64,000 nt of DNA from Desulfuromonadales bacterium (GCA_029289095.1 JARFUG010000008.1:1-64000); one strand, 5' to 3'; shown: positions 30,655 to 42,677, counted from the stretch's first letter. The notes: generated from the letters alone by a model not told the origin. A program made the numbers and translations.

Positions 30655-31299
30655 ATGCGCCAACAAAACCAGCCCGTTGCGGCAGAAGGCTATCCGTTTA
30701 TTGCACTGTTCGCCTTCATCACCCTCGTTTTCGCTCTGCTCGGATGGGCGTTTCTGACGGTCATCAGCCTGGCGCTGACCCTCTTTACGGTCTACTTTTT
30801 CCGTAATCCCGAGCGTCATCCTCCCCTTGATCCCGATGCAGTGATCGCTCCCGCCGACGGAAAGATCGTCTTTGTCGGCGCGGTCCAGGAAGAGCGCTCG
30901 CTGAAGACCGAAGCGATCAAGGTGAGCATCTTCATGTCGGTTTTCAACGTGCACGTCAACAGGGCGCCCTTCAGTGGAAAGGTCATCGATCTTTTCTACA
31001 ACAAGGGGGAGTTTTTCAATGCGGCCCTCGACAAAGCGAGCCTCAGCAACGAGCAGGCCGGAATTCTGCTGGAGACCGAGCGCGGCCACCGCATTCTTTT
31101 CGTCCAGATCGCAGGACTCATCGCTCGACGTATCGTGAGCTACCCGGTGATCGGGGAGCAGCTTGCTCGGGGGGAGCGTTACGGACTCATCCGTTTCGGT
31201 TCCCGCGTAGACGTCTATCTGCCGCCGGAGACCGAAGTGACGGTGCGCCTGGGTGAACGAACCGTTGCCGGAGAAAGCGTCCTGGGATATCTTAAATGA
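30655..31299 (+). CDS. psd: Phosphatidylserine decarboxylase proenzyme (short type)
   Basis: 214 residues. Makes phosphatidylethanolamine. Two N-terminal hydrophobic segments precede the catalytic part: IAPADGKIV, FMSVFNVHVNR and the self-cleavage site RFGSRVDVY, where the Ser becomes the pyruvoyl group. An ATG at 30649 is an alternative. Overlaps pssA by 4 bases, pairing PS synthesis with its decarboxylation. Confidence 0.92.
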   Translation: MRQQNQPVAAEGYPFIALFAFITLVFALLGWAFLTVISLALTLFTVYFFRNPERHPPLDPDAVIAPADGKIVFVGAVQEERSLKTEAIKVSIFMSVFNVHVNRAPFSGKVIDLFYNKGEFFNAALDKASLSNEQAGILLETERGHRILFVQIAGLIARRIVSYPVIGEQLARGERYGLIRFGSRVDVYLPPETEVTVRLGERTVAGESVLGYLK

Positions 31300-32051
31300 C
31301 CGAAGATCGTCGCCCATCAGGCCGCCGGGAGAGTTTGCGAAAGGGTGTCTACATCCTTCCCAATCTCTTTACGACCGGCGGCCTTTTTGCCGGTTTCTAC
31401 GGCATTGTGGCGACAATGGACGGCAAATTCCACGTGGCCGCGTGGTTCATCCTCATCTCCGCCGTTTTCGATGCTCTGGACGGCAAGGTCGCCCGCCTCA
31501 CAAACACCACCAGCCGTTTCGGCGTCGAATACGATTCTCTGGCTGATCTCGTCGCCTTCGGGCTGGCTCCGGGTCTTCTCATGTACGCCTGGGCGCTGAA
31601 GCCCTTCGGCAAGCTCGGATGGCTAGCTGCCTTTCTCTATGTGGTGTGCGGCGCCTTGCGTTTGGCGCGCTTCAATGTGCAGAGCTCGACCGTGGAGTCG
31701 AAGCGATTCGTCGGTCTGCCAATCCCCGGAGCTGCAGCGATGGTCGCCGGGTGCGTCCTTCTACTCCATCATCTCGGCTATACGGGGACTGTCCAGAAGG
31801 TATCGATACTCCTGCTGATCTACGTGCTGGCGCTTCTGATGGTGAGCAATTTTCCCTATTACGCCTTCAAGGACCCGGAACTGGTGAAGCGCCAGCCCTT
31901 CGGCTTTCTCGTCCTGGCCATCGTCGTCCTCATCGTCATCGTGGCACAGCCCGAAATCATGCTCTTCATCTTTATCTCCGCCTACGTCCTGTCCGCACCC
32001 CTCGGGTCGGCCTTGCGATGGATCAGACGGCGGGGAGCCCCTGCGCCCTGA
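31296..32051 (+). CDS. pssA: CDP-diacylglycerol-serine O-phosphatidyltransferase
   Basis: 251 residues, membrane enzyme making phosphatidylserine from CDP-DAG (product of CdsA) and serine. The CDP-alcohol phosphotransferase motif reads DALDGKVARLTNTTSRFGVE.D...D. Several membrane helices follow. The start overlaps psd (ATGA). Confidence 0.95.
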   Translation: MTEDRRPSGRRESLRKGVYILPNLFTTGGLFAGFYGIVATMDGKFHVAAWFILISAVFDALDGKVARLTNTTSRFGVEYDSLADLVAFGLAPGLLMYAWALKPFGKLGWLAAFLYVVCGALRLARFNVQSSTVESKRFVGLPIPGAAAMVAGCVLLLHHLGYTGTVQKVSILLLIYVLALLMVSNFPYYAFKDPELVKRQPFGFLVLAIVVLIVIVAQPEIMLFIFISAYVLSAPLGSALRWIRRRGAPAP

Positions 32052-32111
32052 AATATCGTCATCTATCGGATCAAGGATCTTGACTTTTTCGAAAGGCTCT
32101 GGTTAATTAAT

Positions 32112-32369
32112 CGAGAAACTGCAAAAGCGATGAAGAGGAGTAGTAGGGTCTCCTTCCTGTCCCAGAGAGCCGGCGGTCGCTGCAAGCCGGTACAGGAACG
32201 ATCCGAACTCGCCTCGGAGCTGTCCGGGTGAACGTCGTCTTCGGCGCTAGCCTGCACCGTGAGCCTGCGTAAAGGGAAAAACAAGGCCCGGCCATCCAAG
32301 GCGGGCGAATCAGGGTGGTACCGCGAAGCGCAAGCTCTCGCCCCTGTACGGGGCGGGGGTTTTTTTTTG
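32112..32369 (+). promoter_or_regulatory. T-box leader (tRNA-Leu sensing) of leuA
   Basis: The hallmark AGGGTGGTACCGCG lies at 32312-32325, followed by a terminator hairpin (GCCCC, loop, GGGGC) and a run of T at 32360-32368. Upstream the stem I apex reads AGAGAGCCGG...CAAGCCGG. In the 3' side of stem I the specifier appears as CTC (32208-32210) in GAACTCGCC, a leucine codon. Uncharged tRNA-Leu would favour the antiterminator and turn on leuA. The specifier is my reading of the fold. Confidence 0.92.
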
Positions 32370-32490
32370 CCGCGAAACAGAAAGGGGGTGGTTGCGTGGA
32401 ATCGGACCTTGAAGACCTTCGTCGATATCCCGAAGTTGTTTATCCGCACCTGATTGCACGGACCGCTCAGCGGCCGAAGAGGAGGTAGCC

Positions 32491-34029
<1,539 letters not shown>

Positions 34030-34062
34030 TAAATCGAAAAACAAAATCATTTTACAAGGGTG

Positions 34063-34129
34063 ACAGGATATTCAGGATAAAAACCATGAATTCCGAGGAT
34101 CTTTTATCCTGTATCCTGAATATTCCTGT
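34063..34129. repeat. CAGGATA inverted repeat between leuA and leuC
   Basis: ACAGGATATTCAGGATA faces TATCCTGAATATTCCTGT with one extra base, and TATCCTG is repeated twice on the right arm. No T tract. Similar CAGGATA-type repeats are, from memory, scattered in related genomes. Confidence 0.75.
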
Positions 34130-34189
34130 TGGAAATGGTTTTTCTGAACAACTAGAAAAAGTTTACCGTGTAAAGCAAACGGCAGGATC

Positions 34190-34248
34190 GGGGCGCACGG
34201 CAGTCTTGCCATGCGCCCCGTCATGCGCTAAAATCCGGCGCCGGTTTT
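34190..34248. repeat. Two hairpins upstream of leuC
   Basis: GGGGCGCA-GGCA pairs with TGCC-TGCGCCCC (34190-34219). A second palindrome, AAAATCCGGCGCCGGTTTT (34230-34248), ends in T's and lies about 22 bases before leuC, so it could act as a terminator on either strand. Confidence 0.6.
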
Positions 34249-34270
34249 AATTCTGCGTCAAGGAGAGAAC

Positions 34271-35551
34271 ATGGGAAAGAATATCGCGGAGAAGATTTTT
34301 GCGGCTCACCTCAGGGATGAACCGTTTCCAGGAGCCAAGGTCCTCGACATTGACCGGGTCCTCTGCCATGAGATCACCACCCCCGTCGCCATCGCCGACC
34401 TCGTCTGGCGGGGGAAAGATCGGGTCTTCGACCCCACCAAGATCAAGGCCGTGATCGATCACGTCACTCCAGCCAAAGACAGCAAGACGGCCACTCAGGC
34501 AAAAATTCTGAGAGACTGGGCGCGTCGCCACGATATCACCGATTTCTTCGATGTCGGACGCAACGGCGTCTGTCACGCCCTCTTCCCCGAAAAGGGATAT
34601 ATCCGCCCCGGCTTCACTGTCATCATGGGGGACAGCCACACCTGCACGCACGGCGCCTTCGGCGCCTTCGCCGCCGGGGTGGGGACGACGGACCTCGAGG
34701 TCGGCATCCTCAAGGGGGTGTGCGCCTTTCGCGAGCCGAAGACAATCCGCATCAATCTGACGGGCACGCTGCAGCCCGGCGTCTACGCCAAGGATGTCAT
34801 CCTCTTTGTCATCGGGCAGATCGGCGTCAACGGGGCGACCGACCGGGTCATCGAGTTTCGCGGAACGGTCGTCGACGAGATGACGATGGATTCGCGTATG
34901 ACGCTGTGCAACATGGCCATCGAAGCCGGCGGCACATCGGGCATCTGCCTCCCGGACGCTACGACCGTCGACTATCTCTGGCCCTTTATCGAGGGGGAAT
35001 ATTCGAGCCGAGAGGCTGCTCTGGAGGAGTTCCGCAAATGGCACTCCGATGAGGACGCCGAATATGAGAAAGTCCTCGACTTCGACATCTCCAATCTCGA
35101 ACCCCAGGTCACCTTCGGCTATAAACCCGATTGCGTCAAGGCCGCCAGAGATTTCGAAAGAACCCCCGTCGACCAGATCTACATCGGCACCTGCACCAAC
35201 GGCCGCCTCGAGGATCTGCGGGTCGCCGCCGAAATCCTCAAAGGGCGCCGGATTGCCGACAACGTGCGCGGCATCGTCTCTCCGGCCACCCCCAAGATTT
35301 TTTCGGACGCCATGGCCGAAGGGATCATGCAGATCTTCATGGATGCCGGATTCTGCGTGACGAACCCCACCTGCGGCGCCTGCCTCGGCATGAGCAATGG
35401 AGTCCTGGCCGAAGGGGAGGTGTGCGCTTCGACCAGCAACCGCAATTTCAACGGTCGCATGGGCAAGGGGGGGATGGTGCATCTGATGAGCCCCGCCACC
35501 GCCGCCGCAACCGCCATCACAGGCGTCATCACCGACGCGCGGACCCTGTAG
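34271..35551 (+). CDS. leuC: 3-isopropylmalate dehydratase large subunit
   Basis: 426 residues of the shorter LeuC type. Isomerises 2- to 3-isopropylmalate with a [4Fe-4S] cluster. MGDSHTCTHGAFGAFAAGVGTTDLE, GTCTNGR and NPTCGACLGMSNG carry the cluster cysteines. AAGGAGAG precedes the ATG. Partner of LeuD downstream. Confidence 0.95.
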   Translation: MGKNIAEKIFAAHLRDEPFPGAKVLDIDRVLCHEITTPVAIADLVWRGKDRVFDPTKIKAVIDHVTPAKDSKTATQAKILRDWARRHDITDFFDVGRNGVCHALFPEKGYIRPGFTVIMGDSHTCTHGAFGAFAAGVGTTDLEVGILKGVCAFREPKTIRINLTGTLQPGVYAKDVILFVIGQIGVNGATDRVIEFRGTVVDEMTMDSRMTLCNMAIEAGGTSGICLPDATTVDYLWPFIEGEYSSREAALEEFRKWHSDEDAEYEKVLDFDISNLEPQVTFGYKPDCVKAARDFERTPVDQIYIGTCTNGRLEDLRVAAEILKGRRIADNVRGIVSPATPKIFSDAMAEGIMQIFMDAGFCVTNPTCGACLGMSNGVLAEGEVCASTSNRNFNGRMGKGGMVHLMSPATAAATAITGVITDARTL

Positions 35552-35614
35552 GGGAACCCCTGGTGGGCGCCCATCGCGCGCAAGCCACAAGATCCCGGCG
35601 GCACGCAGAGGCCC

Positions 35615-35636
35615 GGGCAGGCACAGGAGCCTGCCC
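35615..35636. repeat. GGGCAGGC palindrome in the leuC-leuD spacer
   Basis: GGGCAGGC, 6-base loop, GCCTGCCC, followed by CCTAC. The form resembles a dispersed palindromic repeat. Confidence 0.65.
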
Positions 35637-35668
35637 CTACGGAAATATTGAAAGGGAGATTTTCACGC

Positions 35669-36199
35669 ATGAAAAAGACCTTCGGCGGCGCGGCGCTCTT
35701 TCTCGACCGCTCCGACATCAATACCGACGAAATCATTCCGGCCAAATACCTCACCGAGGTGACCAAGGAGGCGCTCAAGCCCCACTGTCTCGAAGACCTC
35801 AAGCTCGAGGGATTCGATCCCAAGGGTGAAGCGCTCAGGAAGGCGCGGGTCGTCGTCTCGCGTCAGAACTTCGGGTGCGGCTCCTCGCGCGAGCATGCCC
35901 CTTGGGTCTTCGAGGTCAACGATATCCACACCATCATCGCTGAAAGCTACGCACGCATCTTCCGCCAGAACATGTTCAACGGCGGGATGCTCGCCATCGA
36001 ACTGCCGCGAGAACAGATCGACCGCCTCTTCTCCATGGCCGGGCAGGGAGAGGTGGAGATCCTGGTTGATCTGTCGGGCAGCGCCATCACCGCCCGTTGC
36101 GGGGATAAGGTGGAGACGTACCCTTTCGATATCTCCCCCTTCGACAGAGCCCTGGTCGAATCCGGAGGCTGGGTCGAGTTTGCAGACGCGCGATACTGA
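35669..36199 (+). CDS. leuD: 3-isopropylmalate dehydratase small subunit
   Basis: 176 residues. Swivelling domain partner of LeuC. DRSDINTDEIIPAKYL and NFGCGSSREHAPWV are family signatures. The ATG at 35669 is preferred to the TTG at 35648; AGGGAG lies about 12 bases upstream. Confidence 0.95.
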   Translation: MKKTFGGAALFLDRSDINTDEIIPAKYLTEVTKEALKPHCLEDLKLEGFDPKGEALRKARVVVSRQNFGCGSSREHAPWVFEVNDIHTIIAESYARIFRQNMFNGGMLAIELPREQIDRLFSMAGQGEVEILVDLSGSAITARCGDKVETYPFDISPFDRALVESGGWVEFADARY

Positions 36200-36214
36200 G
36201 CCATCTTTTATTAA

Positions 36215-36243
36215 TTGAAAGTAATTATACCCTGTGCTATAGT
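36215..36243 (+). promoter_or_regulatory. Sigma-70-type promoter
   Basis: TTGAAA and TATAGT with a 17-base spacer, upstream of the 63-residue gene. Confidence 0.7.
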
Positions 36244-36295
36244 TCCTCCAAATTAAGGGCAGGTCATTTTTTTGCAAATGCCCCAAGGAGGAATC

Positions 36296-36487
36296 ATGCA
36301 GCAGCGTAACGAGATCAGCCGTGAAGAAAGGGAGCTTCTCACGTATTTTCGTGGGCTGCCGGTTCAGCAGCAGCTCGACATCCTCAGCCATGCAGAGGCC
36401 GAGTTCAATTCGTTCGAGCGCATGAAACAGCTCGCGAAACGCCAGGTCGAACAGCGCGTGACAGGCGAGGGGCATGAGTGGCACTGA
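36296..36487 (+). CDS. Small hypothetical protein with own promoter and terminator
   Basis: 63 residues, charged and helical (EISREERELLTYFRGLP...QQQLDILSHAEAEF). AAGGAGG lies 5 bases before the ATG. A clear promoter and terminator bracket it, so it is a monocistronic unit. Function not recognised. Confidence 0.75.
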   Translation: MQQRNEISREERELLTYFRGLPVQQQLDILSHAEAEFNSFERMKQLAKRQVEQRVTGEGHEWH

Positions 36488-36504
36488 GTTGCGACGATAT
36501 CTGA

Positions 36505-36535
36505 GAAAAAACGGGCCGATTCGGCCCGTTTTTTT
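36505..36535 (+). terminator. Rho-independent terminator
   Basis: AAAAACGGGCCGA, TCGGCCCGTTTTTTT. Works in both directions by its A and T flanks. Confidence 0.9.
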
Positions 36536-36661
36536 GTGTGAGGCGCTTAAGTCCGGTCTGCGTTTGACTTCGCCGCCGAGTATGTGTAAGATCCGGCACA
36601 GGTCCCGTGCCATGAGTGGCTCATCTCGAAGGGAGAGGCGCGGATCGGCCGGAAAAAGGAT

Positions 36662-36691
36662 TTGACACCGGCCATCGCTCCTTCCTATAGT
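36662..36691 (+). promoter_or_regulatory. Sigma-70-type promoter for leuB
   Basis: TTGACA and TATAGT with an 18-base spacer, about 80 bases before leuB. Confidence 0.75.
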
Positions 36692-36757
36692 GGCAACCGT
36701 TCAGAAAAGCAAGAGTTTTGACGGCCCGTTTCCGGCGCCGGATTTGTATTTCGATAA

Positions 36758-37864
<1,107 letters not shown>

Positions 37865-37892
37865 ACAACCCCACTAAAGGAAACAAGACCCC

Positions 37893-38990
37893 ATGAAAGT
37901 CGGACTCGTCGGTTGGCGCGGCATGGTCGGTTCGGTTCTTCTGCAGCGCATGCAGGAGGAAAACGATTTCGCAGGCATTGAGCCGGTCTTCTTCTCGACC
38001 TCCCAGGCCGGGGGGCCCGCTCCCATGAATGCCGGGACCCTCAGAGACGCCTCGGATATTGCCGAGCTCAAAAAGCTCGACGTGATCCTCACCTGCCAGG
38101 GTGGGGACTATACCAAGGCGATCCATCCCGAGTTGCGAAAGGCCGGCTGGCAGGGGTACTGGATCGATGCGGCGAGCACCCTGCGCATGGAGCCGGGCGC
38201 CGTTATCATCCTCGACCCTGTCAACCGCGGCGTCATCGACAAGTCCCTTGCTGCGGGCGGGAAGGACTTCATCGGCGGTAACTGCACCGTGAGTCTCATG
38301 CTGATGGCCCTGGGGGGGCTCTTCCGCGCCGAGCTGGTGGAGTGGGTCTCGTCCATGACCTATCAGGCTGCATCGGGCGCCGGTGCGCCGAACATGCGCG
38401 AACTCCTGCAGCAGATGGGCGTTCTGCATCGCTCGGTGGCCGATCTGCTCGCCGATCCGGCTTCGGCGATCCTCGATATCGACCGCGACGTGACCGCAGC
38501 CCTGCGAGGCGGCGCCCTGCCGATGAAGGAGTTCGGATTCCCCCTGGCGGGAAATCTTCTGCCGTGGATCGATCGTGAAGTCGAAGACGGACAGAGCCGC
38601 GAGGAGTGGAAGGGACTTGTCGAAACGAACAAGATCCTCGGCGCCACCTCTGTCATTCCGGTGGACGGCATCTGCGTGCGTGTCGGCGCCATGCGTTGCC
38701 ACAGTCAGGCGATCACCATCAAGCTGAAAAAGGATGTGCCGATCACCGAAGTCGAGCGGCTCATCGCCGAGGACAACGCGTGGGTTCGCCTGGTGCCTAA
38801 CACAAAGGCCGATTCCCTGGCCCATCTTACCCCGGCCGCCGTTTCGGGGACGCTGGCGATTCCGGTGGGGCGGGTGCGCAAGATGAAGTTCGGCCCCGAG
38901 TACGTCTCCGCCTTTACCTGCGGAGATCAGCTTCTGTGGGGCGCCGCCGAGCCTCTTCGCCGGATGCTGCGCATTCTGATGGAGAAGTGA
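37893..38990 (+). CDS. asd: Aspartate-semialdehyde dehydrogenase, proteobacterial type
   Basis: 365 residues. Reduces aspartyl phosphate to the semialdehyde for lysine, threonine and methionine synthesis. [15 protein letters not shown] and the catalytic Cys in [13 protein letters not shown] match the E. coli-type enzyme. A second, different Asd follows 100 bases later. Confidence 0.95.
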   Translation: MKVGLVGWRGMVGSVLLQRMQEENDFAGIEPVFFSTSQAGGPAPMNAGTLRDASDIAELKKLDVILTCQGGDYTKAIHPELRKAGWQGYWIDAASTLRMEPGAVIILDPVNRGVIDKSLAAGGKDFIGGNCTVSLMLMALGGLFRAELVEWVSSMTYQAASGAGAPNMRELLQQMGVLHRSVADLLADPASAILDIDRDVTAALRGGALPMKEFGFPLAGNLLPWIDREVEDGQSREEWKGLVETNKILGATSVIPVDGICVRVGAMRCHSQAITIKLKKDVPITEVERLIAEDNAWVRLVPNTKADSLAHLTPAAVSGTLAIPVGRVRKMKFGPEYVSAFTCGDQLLWGAAEPLRRMLRILMEK

Positions 38991-39043
38991 TCGGAGGAAA
39001 GTAAAAAGCAGGGCACGCGCGTCGTGTGTCCATGGATTTGCGT

Positions 39044-39067
39044 GGGGGCGATTCTCGAATCGCCCCC
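39044..39067. repeat. GGGGGCGATTC palindrome between the asd genes
   Basis: GGGGGCGATTC, two-base loop, GAATCGCCCCC, then TTACC. The perfect 11-bp stem lies just before the second asd gene; its form suggests a dispersed palindromic repeat. Confidence 0.75.
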
Positions 39068-39090
39068 TTACCTTTAGGACAGGTCCGATC

Positions 39091-40110
39091 ATGGGAAAAT
39101 TGTGGAATGTCGCCGTCGTCGGAGCCACCGGCGCTGTCGGCAACGAAATGCTGCGGGTGCTCGAGGAGCGAGATTTTCCGGTGGGGACTCTGCGCCTTCT
39201 CGCATCCGAACGCTCCGAGGGGAACTTTCTTGAATTCCGCGGGGAGCAACTCCTGGTGGAGAAGCTCACCGCCGATTCTTTTGAGGGGATCGACATCGCC
39301 CTTTTCAGTGCGGGGGGCGACCGGAGCCGCGAATTCTGCCCAGTTGCAACCAGGGCGGGTGCGGTCTGCATCGACAACTCGAGCGCCTGGCGCATGGATG
39401 TCGATGTCCCTCTGGTCGTCCCGGAGGTCAACCCCGAGACGATCGCGGGCTACGGGAAAAAAGGGATCATCGCCAATCCGAACTGCTCGACGATCCAGAT
39501 GGTCACGGCGCTCAAGCCCCTGCACGATGCCGGCAGGATCCGGCGGATCGTCGTCTCGACCTACCAGTCGGTCTCCGGCACGGGACAGAAGGCGATCGAC
39601 GAACTGCGCGTGCAGACGGGCGAACTCCTCAACGGCCGCCCCTGCGCCGCAAAGGTCTATCCGCACCAGATCGCCTTCAACTGTCTGCCTCACATCGACT
39701 CCTTCCTGGAGAGCGGCTATACGAAGGAAGAGATGAAGATGGTGAACGAGACCCGAAAGATTCTCGGAGACGAGACAATCGGCATTACGGCCACCGCCGT
39801 TCGTGTTCCGGTCTTCTACGGGCACAGCGAATCGGTCAACATCGAGACCGAAGAGAAGATCAGCGCCGCTCGTGCGCGCGAGATCCTCGGCGCCGCCCCC
39901 GGCATTGAGCTTCTGGATGATCCGCAGGGCCTTGCCTACCCCATGCCCATCGACGCCGCGGGACAGGATCTGGTCTTCGTCGGCCGCATCCGCGAGGACC
40001 AAAGCGTCAGAAACGGTCTCAACCTTTGGATCTGCGCCGACAACCTGCGCAAGGGGGCTGCCACCAATGCGGTCCAGATCGCCGGCATCCTGGCGCAGAA
40101 GTATCTGTAG
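39091..40110 (+). CDS. asd: Aspartate-semialdehyde dehydrogenase, second type
   Basis: 339 residues. NVAVVGATGAVGNEMLRVLEERDFP, active-site NPNCSTIQMV and GTGQKAIDEL are those of the Asd family common in Gram-positive bacteria and many deltaproteobacteria. Catalytic Cys and downstream His regions look intact, so both Asd copies may work. Possible redundancy with 37893-38990 or a division of labour. Confidence 0.95.
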   Translation: MGKLWNVAVVGATGAVGNEMLRVLEERDFPVGTLRLLASERSEGNFLEFRGEQLLVEKLTADSFEGIDIALFSAGGDRSREFCPVATRAGAVCIDNSSAWRMDVDVPLVVPEVNPETIAGYGKKGIIANPNCSTIQMVTALKPLHDAGRIRRIVVSTYQSVSGTGQKAIDELRVQTGELLNGRPCAAKVYPHQIAFNCLPHIDSFLESGYTKEEMKMVNETRKILGDETIGITATAVRVPVFYGHSESVNIETEEKISAARAREILGAAPGIELLDDPQGLAYPMPIDAAGQDLVFVGRIREDQSVRNGLNLWICADNLRKGAATNAVQIAGILAQKYL

Positions 40111-40119
40111 AACGAGGCC

Positions 40120-40896
40120 ATGTCCGCATTCAACGATCTGGTTCCGGGACAGTATGTGCAGGCGGATTCACCTCTGCATCGGCTCGATCCCCGGCTGAAG
40201 CTCGCCGGTGCTCTATTGCTGATCGTCGCCGTCTTCTCCGGCGCCCATCTGCTGCGGCTATTTCTTCTCGGATCGATCGCCCTGCTGCTCGCTGCGCTCT
40301 CAGGGGTGGCTCCGGGTAGATGGTGGCGGGGAATTCGGGCCCTTCGCTGGCTCTTTCTCTTCTCCATCTTGCTGCATCTTCTCTTTTCTCCCGGGCGCAC
40401 ACTCTGGGGGATTGAGTGGCTCTCCTATGACGGACTCCTGCGGGGGGTCATTGTCTGCACCCAGATGGGGCTCGCCGTCTTCTTCTCGTCCGTTCTGACC
40501 TTTACGACGAGGGCTGAAGAGATCGCGGCGGCCTTCTCGCGCCTGTGCTCTCCGCTGGCGCGCCTGCGAATCCCGGTGGAGGAGGGAGGGCGCCTTGTGC
40601 TGCTGATCCTGCACTTCATTCCGATTCTTCGCGAGGAGGCGGCCTCTACGGTTCCGGCAGCCTCGCACGGTGTCGCCCAGGCGCGCTCGATAAGGAAGCG
40701 GATCCGCACCTTCATCGAGGCGCTTCCCCCACTGATCCTGCGCCTCGTCGAGCGTGCAGATGAGCTCGCACACGCCTGCGCGCGGGGGGAAAGAATTCCG
40801 GGGGAGGATGTCGTTCTGCCCCCCCTTCGCACCGCCGGCGTCCTCTTCGTGGCGGCGGTCGGTCCCCTTGTCTTCATCCTCATCCTGCTGCCCTGA
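40120..40896 (+). CDS. Energy-coupling factor transporter membrane protein (EcfT/CbiQ-like)
   Basis: 258 residues. Five or more hydrophobic segments and the ADSPLHRLDPRLKL start are typical of ECF T-components; the later ADELAHACARGER matches the A-x-x-x-R coupling region. T-components link vitamin or metal S-components to ATPases, but none are nearby in the window. It ends 1 base before truA. Confidence 0.8.
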   Translation: MSAFNDLVPGQYVQADSPLHRLDPRLKLAGALLLIVAVFSGAHLLRLFLLGSIALLLAALSGVAPGRWWRGIRALRWLFLFSILLHLLFSPGRTLWGIEWLSYDGLLRGVIVCTQMGLAVFFSSVLTFTTRAEEIAAAFSRLCSPLARLRIPVEEGGRLVLLILHFIPILREEAASTVPAASHGVAQARSIRKRIRTFIEALPPLILRLVERADELAHACARGERIPGEDVVLPPLRTAGVLFVAAVGPLVFILILLP

Positions 40897-40897
40897 C

Positions 40898-41713
40898 ATG
40901 CCTCTGATCCGTCTTATTCTCGAATATGAAGGAACCGCCTATGCCGGCTGGCAGCGTCAGGCCAACGGGGTCAGCATACAGGAGGTGGTCGAAACCGCTC
41001 TCGCCAGGGTCCTTGGGGAAGAGGTGCGCCTCCATTCATCCGGAAGGACCGACGCCGGAGTGCACGCGCGCGCAATGAACGCTCATTTTTTCACGGAGCG
41101 CCGGCTCCCTGTGGAGGCGTTCCGTTTCGGGGTGAACCGCCACCTTCCCGGCGATGTCGCCGTTCTCGAGGCCTGCGAGGTCCCTGCGGGTTTCCATGCG
41201 CGCTTCAGCGCCCGGGGCAAGTGGTACCGCTACCTCGTCCAGCAGGGTCCGGTTCGCGCTCCGCTGAACGCGCGCTTCTCCTGGCACATCCGCAAACCGC
41301 TCGATCTGGAGGCGATGCGGGAAGCGGCGGCCCTTTTCGTCGGTCATCACGACTTCGCAGCCTTTCGGGGGACGGGATGCAGCGCGCGCACGACCGAGAG
41401 GGAGGTTTTTTCCTTCGACATTTCGCGTCAGGGGGATCTTCTCTGTTTCGACGTTCGCGGCGGGGGGTTCCTGCGCCACATGGTGCGCATCATGGTCGGC
41501 ACCGTCGTGGAGATCGGTCTCGGCGCGCGCCCCCCGGACGACATCGTCCGGCTTCTGCAGGATGGAACCCGGGAGGCGGCGGGCCGCACCGCTCCCCCGC
41601 AGGGGCTCTGTCTCATGGGCGTCTGGTACGACGAATCGTTCTCGAAAGCGGCGCAAGACGAAGAGAGTTTGCCTTTCGCTCCGATCCCCTGTATATTGGA
41701 GCGTCGCGGGTAA
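40898..41713 (+). CDS. truA: tRNA pseudouridine(38-40) synthase
   Basis: 271 residues. Makes pseudouridine in the anticodon arm. LEYEGTAYAGWQRQ, SSGRTDAGVHA with the catalytic Asp and GGGFLRHMVRIMVG are TruA signatures. The ATG at 40898 directly follows the EcfT stop, so the longer ORF start at 40754 is not used. Confidence 0.95.
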   Translation: MPLIRLILEYEGTAYAGWQRQANGVSIQEVVETALARVLGEEVRLHSSGRTDAGVHARAMNAHFFTERRLPVEAFRFGVNRHLPGDVAVLEACEVPAGFHARFSARGKWYRYLVQQGPVRAPLNARFSWHIRKPLDLEAMREAAALFVGHHDFAAFRGTGCSARTTEREVFSFDISRQGDLLCFDVRGGGFLRHMVRIMVGTVVEIGLGARPPDDIVRLLQDGTREAAGRTAPPQGLCLMGVWYDESFSKAAQDEESLPFAPIPCILERRG

Positions 41714-41720
41714 AAAACGC

Positions 41721-41749
41721 TTGACAAAGCCGCCCCCTTTCGATAACTT
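41721..41749 (+). promoter_or_regulatory. Sigma-70-type promoter for rplM-rpsI
   Basis: TTGACA and TAACTT with a 17-base spacer. Confidence 0.7.
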
Positions 41750-41806
41750 CTCACCTTCTGTGAGCCCCGATACTTCACAGTTTAATGATAGAGAGGAAAC
41801 GTTTAC

Positions 41807-42235
41807 ATGAGCACGCAAGTCGCAAAACCGTCAGACATCAAGAAAAACTGGTATGTTGTCGATCTCGAGGGCAAGGTTCTCGGTCGTGCCGCGGCTGAAA
41901 TCGCCCGGATTCTTCGGGGCAAGCACAAGGCCATCTACACTCCGAGCGTCGATACCGGTGATTTCGTCATCGTCCTCAATGCCGACAAGGTCAAGCTGAC
42001 CGGCAACAAGATGGCCGACAAGATGTATTATCGTCACACCGGCTATCCCGGAGGCATTCGCTCCATCAGCGCCGAGAAACTTCTTGCGCGCAAGCCCGAA
42101 ATGCTGATCGAAAAAGCGGTGAAGGGCATGCTTCCGAAGAACAAGCTGGGGCGCCAGATGTTCAAGAAGCTCAAGGTCTATGTCGGTCCCGAGCATCCCC
42201 ACGCCGCCCAGATGCCCAAAGAACTCGCCCTTTAA
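41807..42235 (+). CDS. rplM: Ribosomal protein L13
   Basis: 142 residues, 50S protein uL13. [20 protein letters not shown] and [17 protein letters not shown] are typical. GAGGAAACGTTTAC precedes the ATG. Co-transcribed with rpsI, 21 bases downstream. Confidence 0.97.
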   Translation: MSTQVAKPSDIKKNWYVVDLEGKVLGRAAAEIARILRGKHKAIYTPSVDTGDFVIVLNADKVKLTGNKMADKMYYRHTGYPGGIRSISAEKLLARKPEMLIEKAVKGMLPKNKLGRQMFKKLKVYVGPEHPHAAQMPKELAL

Positions 42236-42256
42236 GATACGATCAGGAGACATCAG

Positions 42257-42649
42257 ATGGCCGAAGAAAGATTCTACGCAACCGGCAGAAGAAAGACCTC
42301 TGTCGCCCGTGTATGGCTCAAGCCGGGTTCCGGCAATATCATGGTGAACAAGAAGTCGATCGAGGATTATTTCGGGCGCGAAACGTCCAAGATGATCGTC
42401 CGTCAGCCCCTCGTTCTCACCGAGAACCTCGGCAAATTCGACGTTTACGTCAACGTCTGCGGCGGCGGCCCTTCCGGGCAGGCCGGTGCGATCATGCACG
42501 GCATCACCCGGGCTCTCATGGAGGCCAACGGCGAGCTGCGCGGACCTCTGAAAAAAGCCGGTTTCGTCACCCGCGACAGCCGCGCCAAGGAGCGCAAGAA
42601 GTACGGCCGCGCCGCTGCCCGCCGGAGCTTCCAGTTCTCCAAGCGTTAA
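42257..42649 (+). CDS. rpsI: Ribosomal protein S9
   Basis: 130 residues, 30S protein uS9. [16 protein letters not shown] at the start and the basic C-terminal tail ending FQFSKR, which reaches the P-site tRNA, are diagnostic. Confidence 0.97.
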   Translation: MAEERFYATGRRKTSVARVWLKPGSGNIMVNKKSIEDYFGRETSKMIVRQPLVLTENLGKFDVYVNVCGGGPSGQAGAIMHGITRALMEANGELRGPLKKAGFVTRDSRAKERKKYGRAAARRSFQFSKR

Positions 42650-42677
42650 TCGGCTGCGATTCGCATCTGCATCGCTT

